In this document: positions 10,160 through 16,308 of the stretch, one piece after another | Layout of the letters: every line of letters begins with the position of its first letter | How positions within the stretch are numbered: position 1 is the first letter of the stretch | Assembly (NCBI RefSeq): GCF_020447225.1 | Contig: NZ_JAJAEO010000160.1 | Location: forward strand, 1 to 44,944 | Reading direction: 5' to 3' | DNA length: 44,944 nt | Source: Methylophaga pinxianii | GTDB taxonomy: Bacteria; Pseudomonadota; Gammaproteobacteria; Nitrosococcales; Methylophagaceae | Made by a program: the position numbers and the translations under genes | The notes under the pieces: model-generated | Databases searched by the model: none | Told to the model about the DNA's origin: nothing | Seen by the model: the letters and a program-made list of their open reading frames with translations, nothing else

Positions 10160-10652
10160 TTAAATTTGATATACACATATCCAGTTAAACACAATCGCTA
10201 AATTTTTTTGTATCCGTCTGTGCAAAGTTTTTATTAGCAGCACTATTGGCTACATGAAAATTAGTCTGCCACTAATCTTCGGTAATAGGCCCATTCTGAT
10301 ATGACCAGAATGGTTCAAACACAAACGGGTTATGCAAAAGTATGCGTATCGGGACCGTGTATTGCTGCCAGACTAAAGTTTGTAGTTGTTTCACAGAATC
10401 AAATTGCAGTAAGTTGCCGATAAATTCTAGAAATTGTTTTTGCTCGGAAAACAAGCGGCGCTGTGCATATTTAATGGCATAAGGAGCATTAAAAGCAATC
10501 GACAGAAAGATGAATTGCGCGTCTGGATCATTCTTTTCAGCTTCGGCATATTTTAACCAGCTGAGCGCCCGATGCACTCGGAGATTCAAGTTCACCGGAA
10601 AATGCTCACGATGTTGGCGGGGAACTGATTTGAGATTTTCGAATGTATACAT
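10160..10652 (-). pseudogene. HEPN-family protein remnant, stop codon plus frameshift
   Basis: The open frame covers residues 1-126 (MYTFENLKSVPRQHR to NGPITED) and stops with TAG at 10269-10271. It matches a family I recognise as HEPN-domain proteins of about 200-220 residues, with the signatures RVHRALSWLKYAEAE, FIFLSIAFNAPYA and PFWSYQNG. Coding continues past the stop in the same frame (WQTNFHVANSAANKN...) and then, after a slip in a run of seven A at about 10203-10209, in another frame (LAIVFNWICVYQI). The family normally continues into R-x-x-LRNQLxHG, the RNxxxH ribonuclease motif; it is missing because sequence homology ends about 10160, at the edge of the helicase operon. A good ribosome-binding site (AGGGACC) precedes the ATG. 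A truncated product could still be made but should lack catalysis. Confidence 0.7.
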
Positions 10653-10675
10653 GAGGTCCCTCTCAGTCTAGATAT

Positions 10676-10691
10676 TGTGATTTTTATCACA
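10676..10691. promoter_or_regulatory. CRP-like palindrome TGTGA-N6-TCACA
   Basis: A perfect CRP-type consensus palindrome lies 24-39 bases upstream of the HEPN remnant's ATG and about 50 bases downstream of the secreted repeat protein gene. Position so close to the start codon would suit repression or a promoter starting inside the leader. The match is to the consensus known for enterobacterial CRP; whether this organism's regulator uses it is inference. Confidence 0.5.
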
Positions 10692-10739
10692 CTTGAACCT
10701 TTTTTGAACCCCTGACTGTTTCGAATTAAATACAACAGC

Positions 10740-11177
10740 TCACCTACAGGTCTGATTTCCAAAAGAATCCGTATTGCATCTAGTCACATTTCCCTGGCTA
10801 TCCCGATAGGTTTTATTACCAAAAGAGTCGGTAGTGCCGCGAATGATGTTGCCAGTATTATCACGGTACGTTTCATTGCCAAAACTATCAGTGCGTCCCC
10901 GCCAGGTGTTGCCTTGGTTATCCCGGTAGGATTTGTTGCCAAACGAATCCGCGCGGCCTCTATACGTATTACCGTTGTTGTCCCGCCAGGTCTCATTACC
11001 AAAGCTATCTGTACGACCTCTCAATATGGTGCCATCCGATGAGCGGCATGTGGTGTTGTTAAAACTGTCGGTATTACACCTAGTTTGTGCTGACACATCC
11101 AGTGCACTTATCGAGAATAGTGATAAAGCCAATAGCGGGCAAACGTAAAGTAACGTCGCGACTTTAATTCTCAACAT
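10740..11177 (-). CDS. Secreted 20-residue-repeat protein of unknown function
   Basis: A 145-residue protein with a signal peptide (hydrophobic core about residues 7-25, likely cleaved after ALDVSA at 30), followed by five full 20-residue repeats and a partial sixth. The consensus is roughly RGRTDSFGNETYRDNQGNT. The first and last repeats differ from the middle ones by carrying a cysteine pair (RCNTDSFNNTTCR and RCNTDSFGNQTCR), which look like matching end caps that could form disulfides in the periplasm. Tyr/Trp-Arg-Asp and Asn-Gly turns suggest a short beta-solenoid or beta-strand array, which is inference. It lies 17 bases after an unknown 91-residue gene and is likely the last gene of that operon. 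I do not recognise a function. Confidence 0.8.
   Translation of the reverse strand: MLRIKVATLLYVCPLLALSLFSISALDVSAQTRCNTDSFNNTTCRSSDGTILRGRTDSFGNETWRDNNGNTYRGRADSFGNKSYRDNQGNTWRGRTDSFGNETYRDNTGNIIRGTTDSFGNKTYRDSQGNVTRCNTDSFGNQTCR
10743..11081 (-). repeat. 60-bp in-frame tandem repeats
   Basis: Five and two-thirds copies of a 60-base unit encode the repeated part of the secreted protein. Copies are diverged at third positions (for example ATTACC, ATTGCC and TTGCC variants before the AAA/AAC codons), so the array is old rather than a fresh slippage product. Copy number variation between strains would be expected to keep the reading frame. Confidence 0.75.
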
Positions 11178-11194
11178 AAGGAAAACCTACAAGC

Positions 11195-11470
11195 TCAGTA
11201 TTTAAAGTTAAAATTAATGAAAGTGTATGTCCCTTTTCGGCTAACCGTTTTGCTGTCAAGCCGGCCGTCAAAGTTTGAGCTTGAAACCATACTTTTTAAC
11301 TGCTTATCATTGAGGTGGCTGACCTCTGCAGACTTTAAAATTAGGCTATGCGCTGTGATGCCATCCCAGCGCCACTTTTGCAGTATTGCTTGATAGCCAT
11401 TTATTTCGACGTCTGCTTGCGACAATATTTTCGTATCGGGATCAACTGGCAGATCATTAAAATCAGACAT
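11195..11470 (-). CDS. Uncharacterised 91-residue protein
   Basis: Soluble, with no signal peptide or membrane segment. The start chosen is ATG at 11470 (MSDFNDLPVDPDT) rather than the alternative at 11497, because the 11470 codon overlaps the upstream gene's stop by eight bases (ATGTCTGA), a typical coupling arrangement. The sequence is mixed alpha/beta with no motif I recognise. It sits between a 122-residue unknown and the secreted repeat protein; all three probably form one transcript under the palindrome at 11878-11892. Confidence 0.65.
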   Translation of the reverse strand: MSDFNDLPVDPDTKILSQADVEINGYQAILQKWRWDGITAHSLILKSAEVSHLNDKQLKSMVSSSNFDGRLDSKTVSRKGTYTFINFNFKY

Positions 11471-11831
11471 ACGAACTAACCTGTTCTCTGGAATCATCAG
11501 TGGAATTTAATCTGCTTAGGTCAAAATCTTCATGTGTGGCCACAATCTGCCCGGATGGTGTTATTTCCAACGCGACACTTTTATCGAAGACAAAGAAATA
11601 ACGTCGAATATAGCGGTCAGCTAACTGGCCATGTGTTATTTGCATGTGGCTCTGGATCTGTTCAAAAATCTGACACAGCTGTTCACTTATTCGCAGCAGC
11701 TGAAACTGTGGTGGAAAATGTAAATAATGTTGCGCGTTATCACCCGCTGTAAGCCTCAGACCAGTATCGACATAAAGGTATGGACTGAAACTGTCAAAAA
11801 GCTGGACTTTATTGCTCGAAGCCTGCTGCAT
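11463..11831 (-). CDS. Uncharacterised 122-residue protein, first of a three-gene operon
   Basis: A 122-residue soluble protein beginning MQQASSNKVQLFDSF, with a central predicted helix (about 47-63, LRISEQLCQIFEQIQSH) and beta-rich ends. No family recognised. A strong ribosome-binding site (AAGGGAG, spacing about 7) precedes the ATG, and a TACAAT -10-like hexamer lies just downstream of the CGACA-N5-TGTCG palindrome, so this gene opens its own transcription unit rather than being read through from the WYL gene. Overlaps the following gene by eight bases. Confidence 0.7.
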   Translation of the reverse strand: MQQASSNKVQLFDSFSPYLYVDTGLRLTAGDNAQHYLHFPPQFQLLRISEQLCQIFEQIQSHMQITHGQLADRYIRRYFFVFDKSVALEITPSGQIVATHEDFDLSRLNSTDDSREQVSSYV

Positions 11832-11877
11832 AACTGAACTCCCTTTATTCTGTGAGTATCAGTATTTATTGTAGGTG

Positions 11878-11892
11878 CGACAAATAATGTCG
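11878..11892. promoter_or_regulatory. Palindromic operator copy A (CGACA-N5-TGTCG)
   Basis: CGACAAATAATGTCG lies between the WYL regulator's stop (11900) and the 122-residue gene's start (11831). It immediately precedes a TACAAT -10-like hexamer, so bound protein would cover the -35/-10 spacer. Identical half-sites with the same 5-base spacing occur at 13286-13300 and 19771-19785. Confidence 0.7.
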
Positions 11893-11899
11893 TATAAAA

Positions 11900-12895
11900 T
11901 TATTCTGACAATCTTTTCAACGCAATCTTTGTTTGCGCCAAAACTTCTGCTCTCAACCAATCCGGTGATTGGATTGTGATGTGGGCTGCCTGTGCCAGTA
12001 ACCACCAGCGTAAATCTTTAGAATCGGCAAGCGTCACTCTTAGCGTAAAGCCTTTATCAGTCTCTTCAATGATTTCCTGGTTTTGTCCAATCGGCGATGC
12101 GAGTAAATGACTTAACTCGGGCTTATCACATTGCAAAACTAGCTCTACAGGCTTGTCTGAGTGCAAGACATGCATCTCCCCCTGAGAAATAAAATCATCA
12201 AGGTTAAAGCCCGCAGGGACATCAACTAATTCCGGTAACACTTTAACCTGTTGCATACGATGAAGTGGCAGTTGTCTGACGTTATCACGTCCATCAATTA
12301 ACGCGATTAAGTAAGTATTCGGCTCTCTGAATACCAGTCCTAATGGGTTTAATGTAATGGTCTCAGGCGCTGGCCATCGCCTTGCCTGATAGACCATTTC
12401 ACATTTCTGATTATTTAGTAATGCTTGGGTAACAGCTTCAAGAATAGCGGCATCTAGTATTGGTCGTTGGCTTTCAAGGCCTCTGGCAATAACCCGGATT
12501 TTTTCCGGCCAGTGTGCAAGTGCACTACCATTACGTTTAAGGACTGTTTGCGCCTCTTTGAAATGCGGCTCGATGTGAGACAAAACTTTGGGTGGCAATA
12601 CCGGTGTCAAGTAGGCTCTTGCCAGTTCAAAAGTGACTGCTGCCGGCATATCGAGCATCGGAAATATCTGTGCAGCTGCTTGGGCGTCAAATGACCAGGC
12701 ATAGGGTTTGACCGACTCATCGGCAATTAATGGGAAAAATGCCGAGAGCTTTTCTAGATCACGTTGGATACTGCGAACATTTATATCAAAGCCCTGATCA
12801 GCTAATGCTGCCTGCAAAGCGGTTGTTGAAATGCTACGTGGATGACGCGGGATCAATTGCAGCATGCTGATATATCGAATAGCGGTATCAGCCAT
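11900..12895 (-). CDS. WYL-domain transcriptional regulator
   Basis: A 331-residue protein with an N-terminal winged helix-turn-helix (about 1-65; STTALQAALADQGFDINVRSIQRDLEKL is the DeoR-like HTH) and a WYL domain at about 140-235 (the NPLGLVFREPNTYLIAL and DGRDNVRQLPLHRM segments), then a WCX-like C-terminal part to about 325. WYL proteins sense nucleic-acid or nucleotide ligands; BrxR and CapW are WYL repressors of anti-phage systems and PafBC is a WYL DNA-damage activator. A strong ribosome-binding site (AAGGAGGG) precedes the ATG. It follows a 109-residue unknown gene by 14 bases, and the palindrome at 13286-13300 upstream of that gene suggests autoregulation. Confidence 0.9.
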   Translation of the reverse strand: MADTAIRYISMLQLIPRHPRSISTTALQAALADQGFDINVRSIQRDLEKLSAFFPLIADESVKPYAWSFDAQAAAQIFPMLDMPAAVTFELARAYLTPVLPPKVLSHIEPHFKEAQTVLKRNGSALAHWPEKIRVIARGLESQRPILDAAILEAVTQALLNNQKCEMVYQARRWPAPETITLNPLGLVFREPNTYLIALIDGRDNVRQLPLHRMQQVKVLPELVDVPAGFNLDDFISQGEMHVLHSDKPVELVLQCDKPELSHLLASPIGQNQEIIEETDKGFTLRVTLADSKDLRWWLLAQAAHITIQSPDWLRAEVLAQTKIALKRLSE

Positions 12896-12909
12896 GACAC
12901 CCTCCTTGG

Positions 12910-13239
12910 TTAATTTTTAGGTCGACGTTGTGTGATGGGCTTATCGTAATATTGCCAATCAATTTGTTCGCTTTCACCCTTCACTTCTTTTAATCGCCGC
13001 TCGCTGATACTTACACCAAACACTGCTCTATGCGCTTTCTCCATGGTGTCATGCAGCTCATCTTCCTCAGCTAGCGCCAAACGAGTACCGGCCAGCATAA
13101 ATCCTTCAATTCGGTTTTTTAATACAGCATTTTTACGCTCATGCAGCTTTAAATCTTCGTAAAACTGTTTGAGAAGCTTTGTGAGTTCTGCCTGAAAACG
13201 TTCACGCATAACGTCACTGGCTAAGTCGTTATCACCCAT
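12910..13239 (-). CDS. Uncharacterised 109-residue helical protein, co-transcribed with WYL regulator
   Basis: Almost entirely helical and charged, with a long amphipathic stretch (about 12-45, MRERFQAELTKLLKQFYEDL) and a basic tail. ATG at 13239 is preferred over GTG at 13245 because GAGG lies eight bases from it, but only two from the GTG. The gene ends 14 bases before the WYL regulator's ATG. It may be a small partner of the regulator; no family is recognised. Confidence 0.7.
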   Translation of the reverse strand: MGDNDLASDVMRERFQAELTKLLKQFYEDLKLHERKNAVLKNRIEGFMLAGTRLALAEEDELHDTMEKAHRAVFGVSISERRLKEVKGESEQIDWQYYDKPITQRRPKN

Positions 13240-13285
13240 GCTCACGTCCTCAATTACTGGTTTTTGGAAAAATACTATCGCGTTA

Positions 13286-13300
13286 CGACACCCTTTGTCG
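13286..13300. promoter_or_regulatory. Palindromic operator copy B (CGACA-N5-TGTCG)
   Basis: CGACACCCTTTGTCG lies 47 bases upstream of the 109-residue/WYL operon and 89 bases upstream of the divergent lipoprotein gene. On the minus strand it is directly preceded by TTGACG, a -35-like hexamer, so it sits where a repressor would block this promoter. Same half-sites and spacing as copies A and C. Confidence 0.7.
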
Positions 13301-13388
13301 CGTCAAGCACGAGAATGGTATTGGGGATAGCAAATATTTAATGCTATTTAACCATTTTTGACTCTCATAACTCCGATAAGGAAATCAT

Positions 13389-13766
13389 ATGAAAAAAACA
13401 CTTCTGGCATTTTTTACATTAACTTTAGTAAGTGGCTGTGCAACCTTAACCAACGATCCAACCGTACCGGTTGCTATGTCTTTTAGTGATGGGAGTAATG
13501 GCCGTTGCACCCTCGAAAACAAACGGGGCATGTGGGACATTAATATGCCGTCCACCACACAAATACGTCGATCAGATGATGCATTGAAATATCGCTGCGA
13601 AACCGAAGACGGTCGTTTTGCTAATGGTGCTATTGATAGCACGATGGGCGGCAAAATTGTTGCCAGTGCTGTTTTCCTGGATTTGGGTATTGTCGATGCC
13701 ATTACTGACAAACACCGTGAATATCCGGCAAGCTTTGTGGTGCCCATTGCCAAGGTAAACCAATAA
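13389..13766 (+). CDS. Outer-membrane-type lipoprotein, unknown function
   Basis: A 125-residue lipoprotein: a short signal peptide with lipobox LVSGC, cysteine at residue 17, followed by Ala, which favours outer-membrane sorting. The mature part is about 109 residues, with RCTLENKRGMW and YRCETEDGRF segments whose two cysteines could pair. A GG-rich hydrophobic stretch (MGGKIVASAVFLDLGIVDAIT) near the C-terminus resembles the glycine-zipper-like hairpin seen in small lipoproteins. AGGA precedes the ATG. Transcribed alone: divergent from the WYL operon and followed by a terminator. Confidence 0.8.
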   Translation: MKKTLLAFFTLTLVSGCATLTNDPTVPVAMSFSDGSNGRCTLENKRGMWDINMPSTTQIRRSDDALKYRCETEDGRFANGAIDSTMGGKIVASAVFLDLGIVDAITDKHREYPASFVVPIAKVNQ

Positions 13767-13779
13767 GCGGTGATTGATA

Positions 13780-13819
13780 AACAAGGTACAACAAATATTG
13801 CTGCACCTTGTTTATTCTT
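13780..13819 (+). terminator. Rho-independent terminator after lipoprotein gene
   Basis: An 11-base inverted repeat (arms 13780-13790 and 13802-13812, one mismatch; core AACAAGGT/ACCTTGTT) with an 11-base loop is followed by the T-rich tail TTTATTCTT. It starts 13 bases after the lipoprotein stop codon. Confidence 0.65.
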
Positions 13820-13836
13820 GCCGTAAGTAATCTGGA

Positions 13837-13867
13837 TCCCCTAGTCAGGGGAACCATCCCATGGGAT
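13837..13867. repeat. Two adjacent palindromes in the leader of the ADP-ribosylglycohydrolase gene
   Basis: TCCCCT-AGTC-AGGGGA (13837-13852) is followed after three bases by the perfect 12-base palindrome ATCCCATGGGAT (13856-13867), ending seven bases before the ATG at 13875. In RNA the second hairpin would fold over the weak ribosome-binding site (GGGAT). This could be a translational control element or an operator; neither is established. Confidence 0.4.
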
Positions 13868-13874
13868 CTAGAAA

Positions 13875-14963
13875 ATGAATCTCAATCAACTTGATAAATT
13901 TCGTGGTTGTCTCATTGGTGGTGCCGTTGGAGATGCATTGGGCGGTGCTGTTGAGTTCAAAACGAGACAAGACATTATTAGTGCTCTTGGTGAACCTGGT
14001 ATCACTGATTATGCATATGCCTATGGCGGCCTTGGCAAAATAACTGACGATACCCAAATGACGTTATTCACCGCTGAAGGACTTTTAGCTGGGCAAATTC
14101 ATACTATTCAATCCGGTAACGATAATTTAACGCTAGCCATTGGGCGAGCTTATCAACGGTGGCTTCTAACACAAAAGATTTCTAGTGCGATCACTATGGA
14201 TGCACACGATAACGAAAACCCAAGCTGGTTGATGCAACAGCAAGACTTGCATCATCGTCGTGCCCCCGGAAACACTTGTCTTTCTGCATTGATTGCTATG
14301 CAGTCCTTCGATATGCCAGCAAACAACGACAGCAAAGGTTGTGGCGGCGTTATGCGTGCCGCACCAGTGGGTTTATTCGCTTACAATCATGCTGGTATGA
14401 ATAATAAAGACACCTTTGAGCTGGGCAATAATTGTGCTGCATTAACGCATGGTCACCCAACAGGGATCCTGACCGCTGGATTCCTGGCATTGCTGATTAA
14501 GCTTTTGTTAGACGGTCAATCACTTGAGGCAGCTATTCAAAAAAGTTGTGATTACCTTATTGCTTTTGACGAACATGAAGAAACATTAACCGCTGCCGAA
14601 GCAGCTATTGGGTTGGCACAAGAAACACATACGATAATTGAGGCCATAGAAATGCTAGGCGAAGGCTGGATCGCAGAAGAAGCTTTAGCGATAGCACTTT
14701 ATTGCTGCTTAAAAGCCACAACATTTGAAGAAGCCATCATCATGGCTGTAAATCATGATGGCGACTCTGACTCAACAGGTGCCATTACCGGCAATATTAT
14801 GGGAGCCATTCATGGCTTAGCAGTTATACCGAAACGATGGCTTGATAGCCTAGAGCTTCGGGATGTCATCGATATGATGTCAACAGATCTGTTTGAATAT
14901 CCGAGCTGGCCAGAAAACATATTACATCTACAAAGTCCCCTGGCCCTCAAATATCCACTATGA
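13875..14963 (+). CDS. ADP-ribosylglycohydrolase (DraG/ARH family)
   Basis: A 362-residue ADP-ribosyl-hydrolase. Metal-binding motifs are intact: GGAVGDALGG near 15-24, DDTQMT 58-63, and DGDSDSTG 295-302, providing the aspartates for the two Mg ions. Members remove ADP-ribose from proteins, nucleic acids or small molecules; nothing here shows which. No dinitrogenase genes are nearby, so nitrogenase control is unlikely. A GC-rich double palindrome precedes the start. ADP-ribosylhydrolases also occur as antidotes in ADP-ribosylating toxin systems, but no transferase partner is visible in the flanks. Confidence 0.9.
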   Translation: MNLNQLDKFRGCLIGGAVGDALGGAVEFKTRQDIISALGEPGITDYAYAYGGLGKITDDTQMTLFTAEGLLAGQIHTIQSGNDNLTLAIGRAYQRWLLTQKISSAITMDAHDNENPSWLMQQQDLHHRRAPGNTCLSALIAMQSFDMPANNDSKGCGGVMRAAPVGLFAYNHAGMNNKDTFELGNNCAALTHGHPTGILTAGFLALLIKLLLDGQSLEAAIQKSCDYLIAFDEHEETLTAAEAAIGLAQETHTIIEAIEMLGEGWIAEEALAIALYCCLKATTFEEAIIMAVNHDGDSDSTGAITGNIMGAIHGLAVIPKRWLDSLELRDVIDMMSTDLFEYPSWPENILHLQSPLALKYPL

Positions 14964-15042
14964 ACTTTATGATTTCAGCAGTGCTAGAAACACGACAAAC
15001 AGTTGGCAACATAATATCTTTCCCGTAGATATAGGCTAAATG

Positions 15043-15408
15043 CTAAGTCCTTAACTTAGCCAATGAGGAAAGATCAACTTGGAATGGCTCTGGACCTTTA
15101 GGGATGCCGATACCATTTTTGAGAAACCTGCCAGAAAAAACCTGTGCAAAAATAGCATTTGAAAGCGGCCCTTGTGGCTTTTTCCCAAACGTTTTAATGA
15201 ACTGACGCTGGTATTCATTGCCGATATACTTAGCTAGTGTATAGAGGGCAACTGTCCGGGCGATTGATTCTGTTAGCGGCTCGTCGCCATTAATAATGTT
15301 TGTATAGAAAAGCCCGCTAATACCAATAATACGTGCTGCTTCTCTATAAGATAGGCTGTGATGTTTTTGCCACGCAAATAAATCGTGACGATCAATTGAG
15401 ATTGTCAT
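15043..15408 (-). CDS. Small helix-turn-helix-like protein
   Basis: A 121-residue protein whose first 45 residues (WQKHHSLSYREAARIIGISGLFYTNIINGDEPL) read as a Cro/CI- or MerR-like helix-turn-helix. The remainder is basic with no recognised domain. GGAG lies nine bases from the ATG. It is the last of three minus-strand genes after the nuclease-helicase, but 150 bases separate it from the preceding one, so a separate promoter is possible. It may be a DNA-binding accessory; function unknown. Confidence 0.65.
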   Translation of the reverse strand: MTISIDRHDLFAWQKHHSLSYREAARIIGISGLFYTNIINGDEPLTESIARTVALYTLAKYIGNEYQRQFIKTFGKKPQGPLSNAIFAQVFSGRFLKNGIGIPKGPEPFQVDLSSLAKLRT

Positions 15409-15526
15409 AGTGCATTACTCCTTTAGCGATATTTATTAAGCGCCTGCAAGTAGATAGATAAATCGGCGCAGTTCAATTGTATTTAAACTAATACTCAAAA
15501 GCAATGAAGTGTGATTTTAAACTTCG

Positions 15527-15552
15527 GCCGAGCATAATATTTCGGCTTTTTT
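15527..15552 (+). terminator. Possible hairpin with T-run
   Basis: GCCGA (15527-15531) pairs with TCGGC (15542-15546), followed by seven T. Oriented to stop plus-strand transcripts, or a weak bidirectional signal between the 238-residue and HTH genes. The stem is short, so confidence is low. Confidence 0.3.
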
Positions 15553-15558
15553 CTGTTC

Positions 15559-16275
15559 TTAGCCTGGAGAGTTTTGGGACTTCGTTTTGCGACTGGCCGT
15601 GAAATACATAATAAATTCCAAGCAGCGAAGGTCTGTAAATTTAGCCGCTTGTTGATATTGGTAAGGCAATAACTTCAACAGGCAAAATCGAATATCCGCT
15701 ATAGCTTGCTGACACTCGCTATCATCGCTGAGCATTCCGAGTATTTGGTGGTACTGCAAGTAACGGTCTAACTGACTCAGCTTATTACTGTGCATCGTGG
15801 CTTCAGGGTAGAAATATTTAAACACTTGGCTATCCCATATGGCATATCGATGCGGCCTAGCAAAATGTAACAACTTGGACGCACCAACCAGGCTGTTGTT
15901 GGTGGCTGGAATGAGTGCTAGTAAAAGGCTTTGTGTTTTGAGGTCTTTCTTATGTAAATCAAAGCCATCAACAATCAACTGCTGAAAAGCCTCAAAAGCG
16001 CGCTGAGGGTCGCCATGCATATCGTTGATAGTGGGCATCCAACCGTAGGTAAATTGGACTGCGATTATAAAGTCATCAAGCGTGAGCGGCTGTTTTTCCT
16101 CAAAGAAACGTAAAAATGCTTGATAACTGATGTGTAACCCAGGCTTGTCGTGAAAGGCTCTTTCGTCAACTTTATTTGCAAATTCGCTGGCATCACTTAT
16201 CAGACGGTCACGCAGTGCAACAGCGGAACTGCCGTTCAATAAACACCTTTCTAATCTTACTTTCTTTTCAGACAT
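15559..16275 (-). CDS. Uncharacterised 238-residue protein
   Basis: A mostly helical soluble protein. The most distinctive stretch is SLVGASKLLHFARPHRYAIWDSQVFKYF (about 130-157), a pattern of buried aromatics plus an invariant-looking W-D that I associate with unclassified proteins near mobile and defence loci, without a known activity. It begins 33 bases after the nuclease-helicase stop, so the two are almost certainly co-transcribed. The ribosome-binding site is weak, which also suggests dependence on upstream translation. Confidence 0.7.
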   Translation of the reverse strand: MSEKKVRLERCLLNGSSAVALRDRLISDASEFANKVDERAFHDKPGLHISYQAFLRFFEEKQPLTLDDFIIAVQFTYGWMPTINDMHGDPQRAFEAFQQLIVDGFDLHKKDLKTQSLLLALIPATNNSLVGASKLLHFARPHRYAIWDSQVFKYFYPEATMHSNKLSQLDRYLQYHQILGMLSDDSECQQAIADIRFCLLKLLPYQYQQAAKFTDLRCLEFIMYFTASRKTKSQNSPG

Positions 16276-16308
16276 AGTCTGCGTTTCCGGACAAAAAGAG
16301 TTAGTAGA

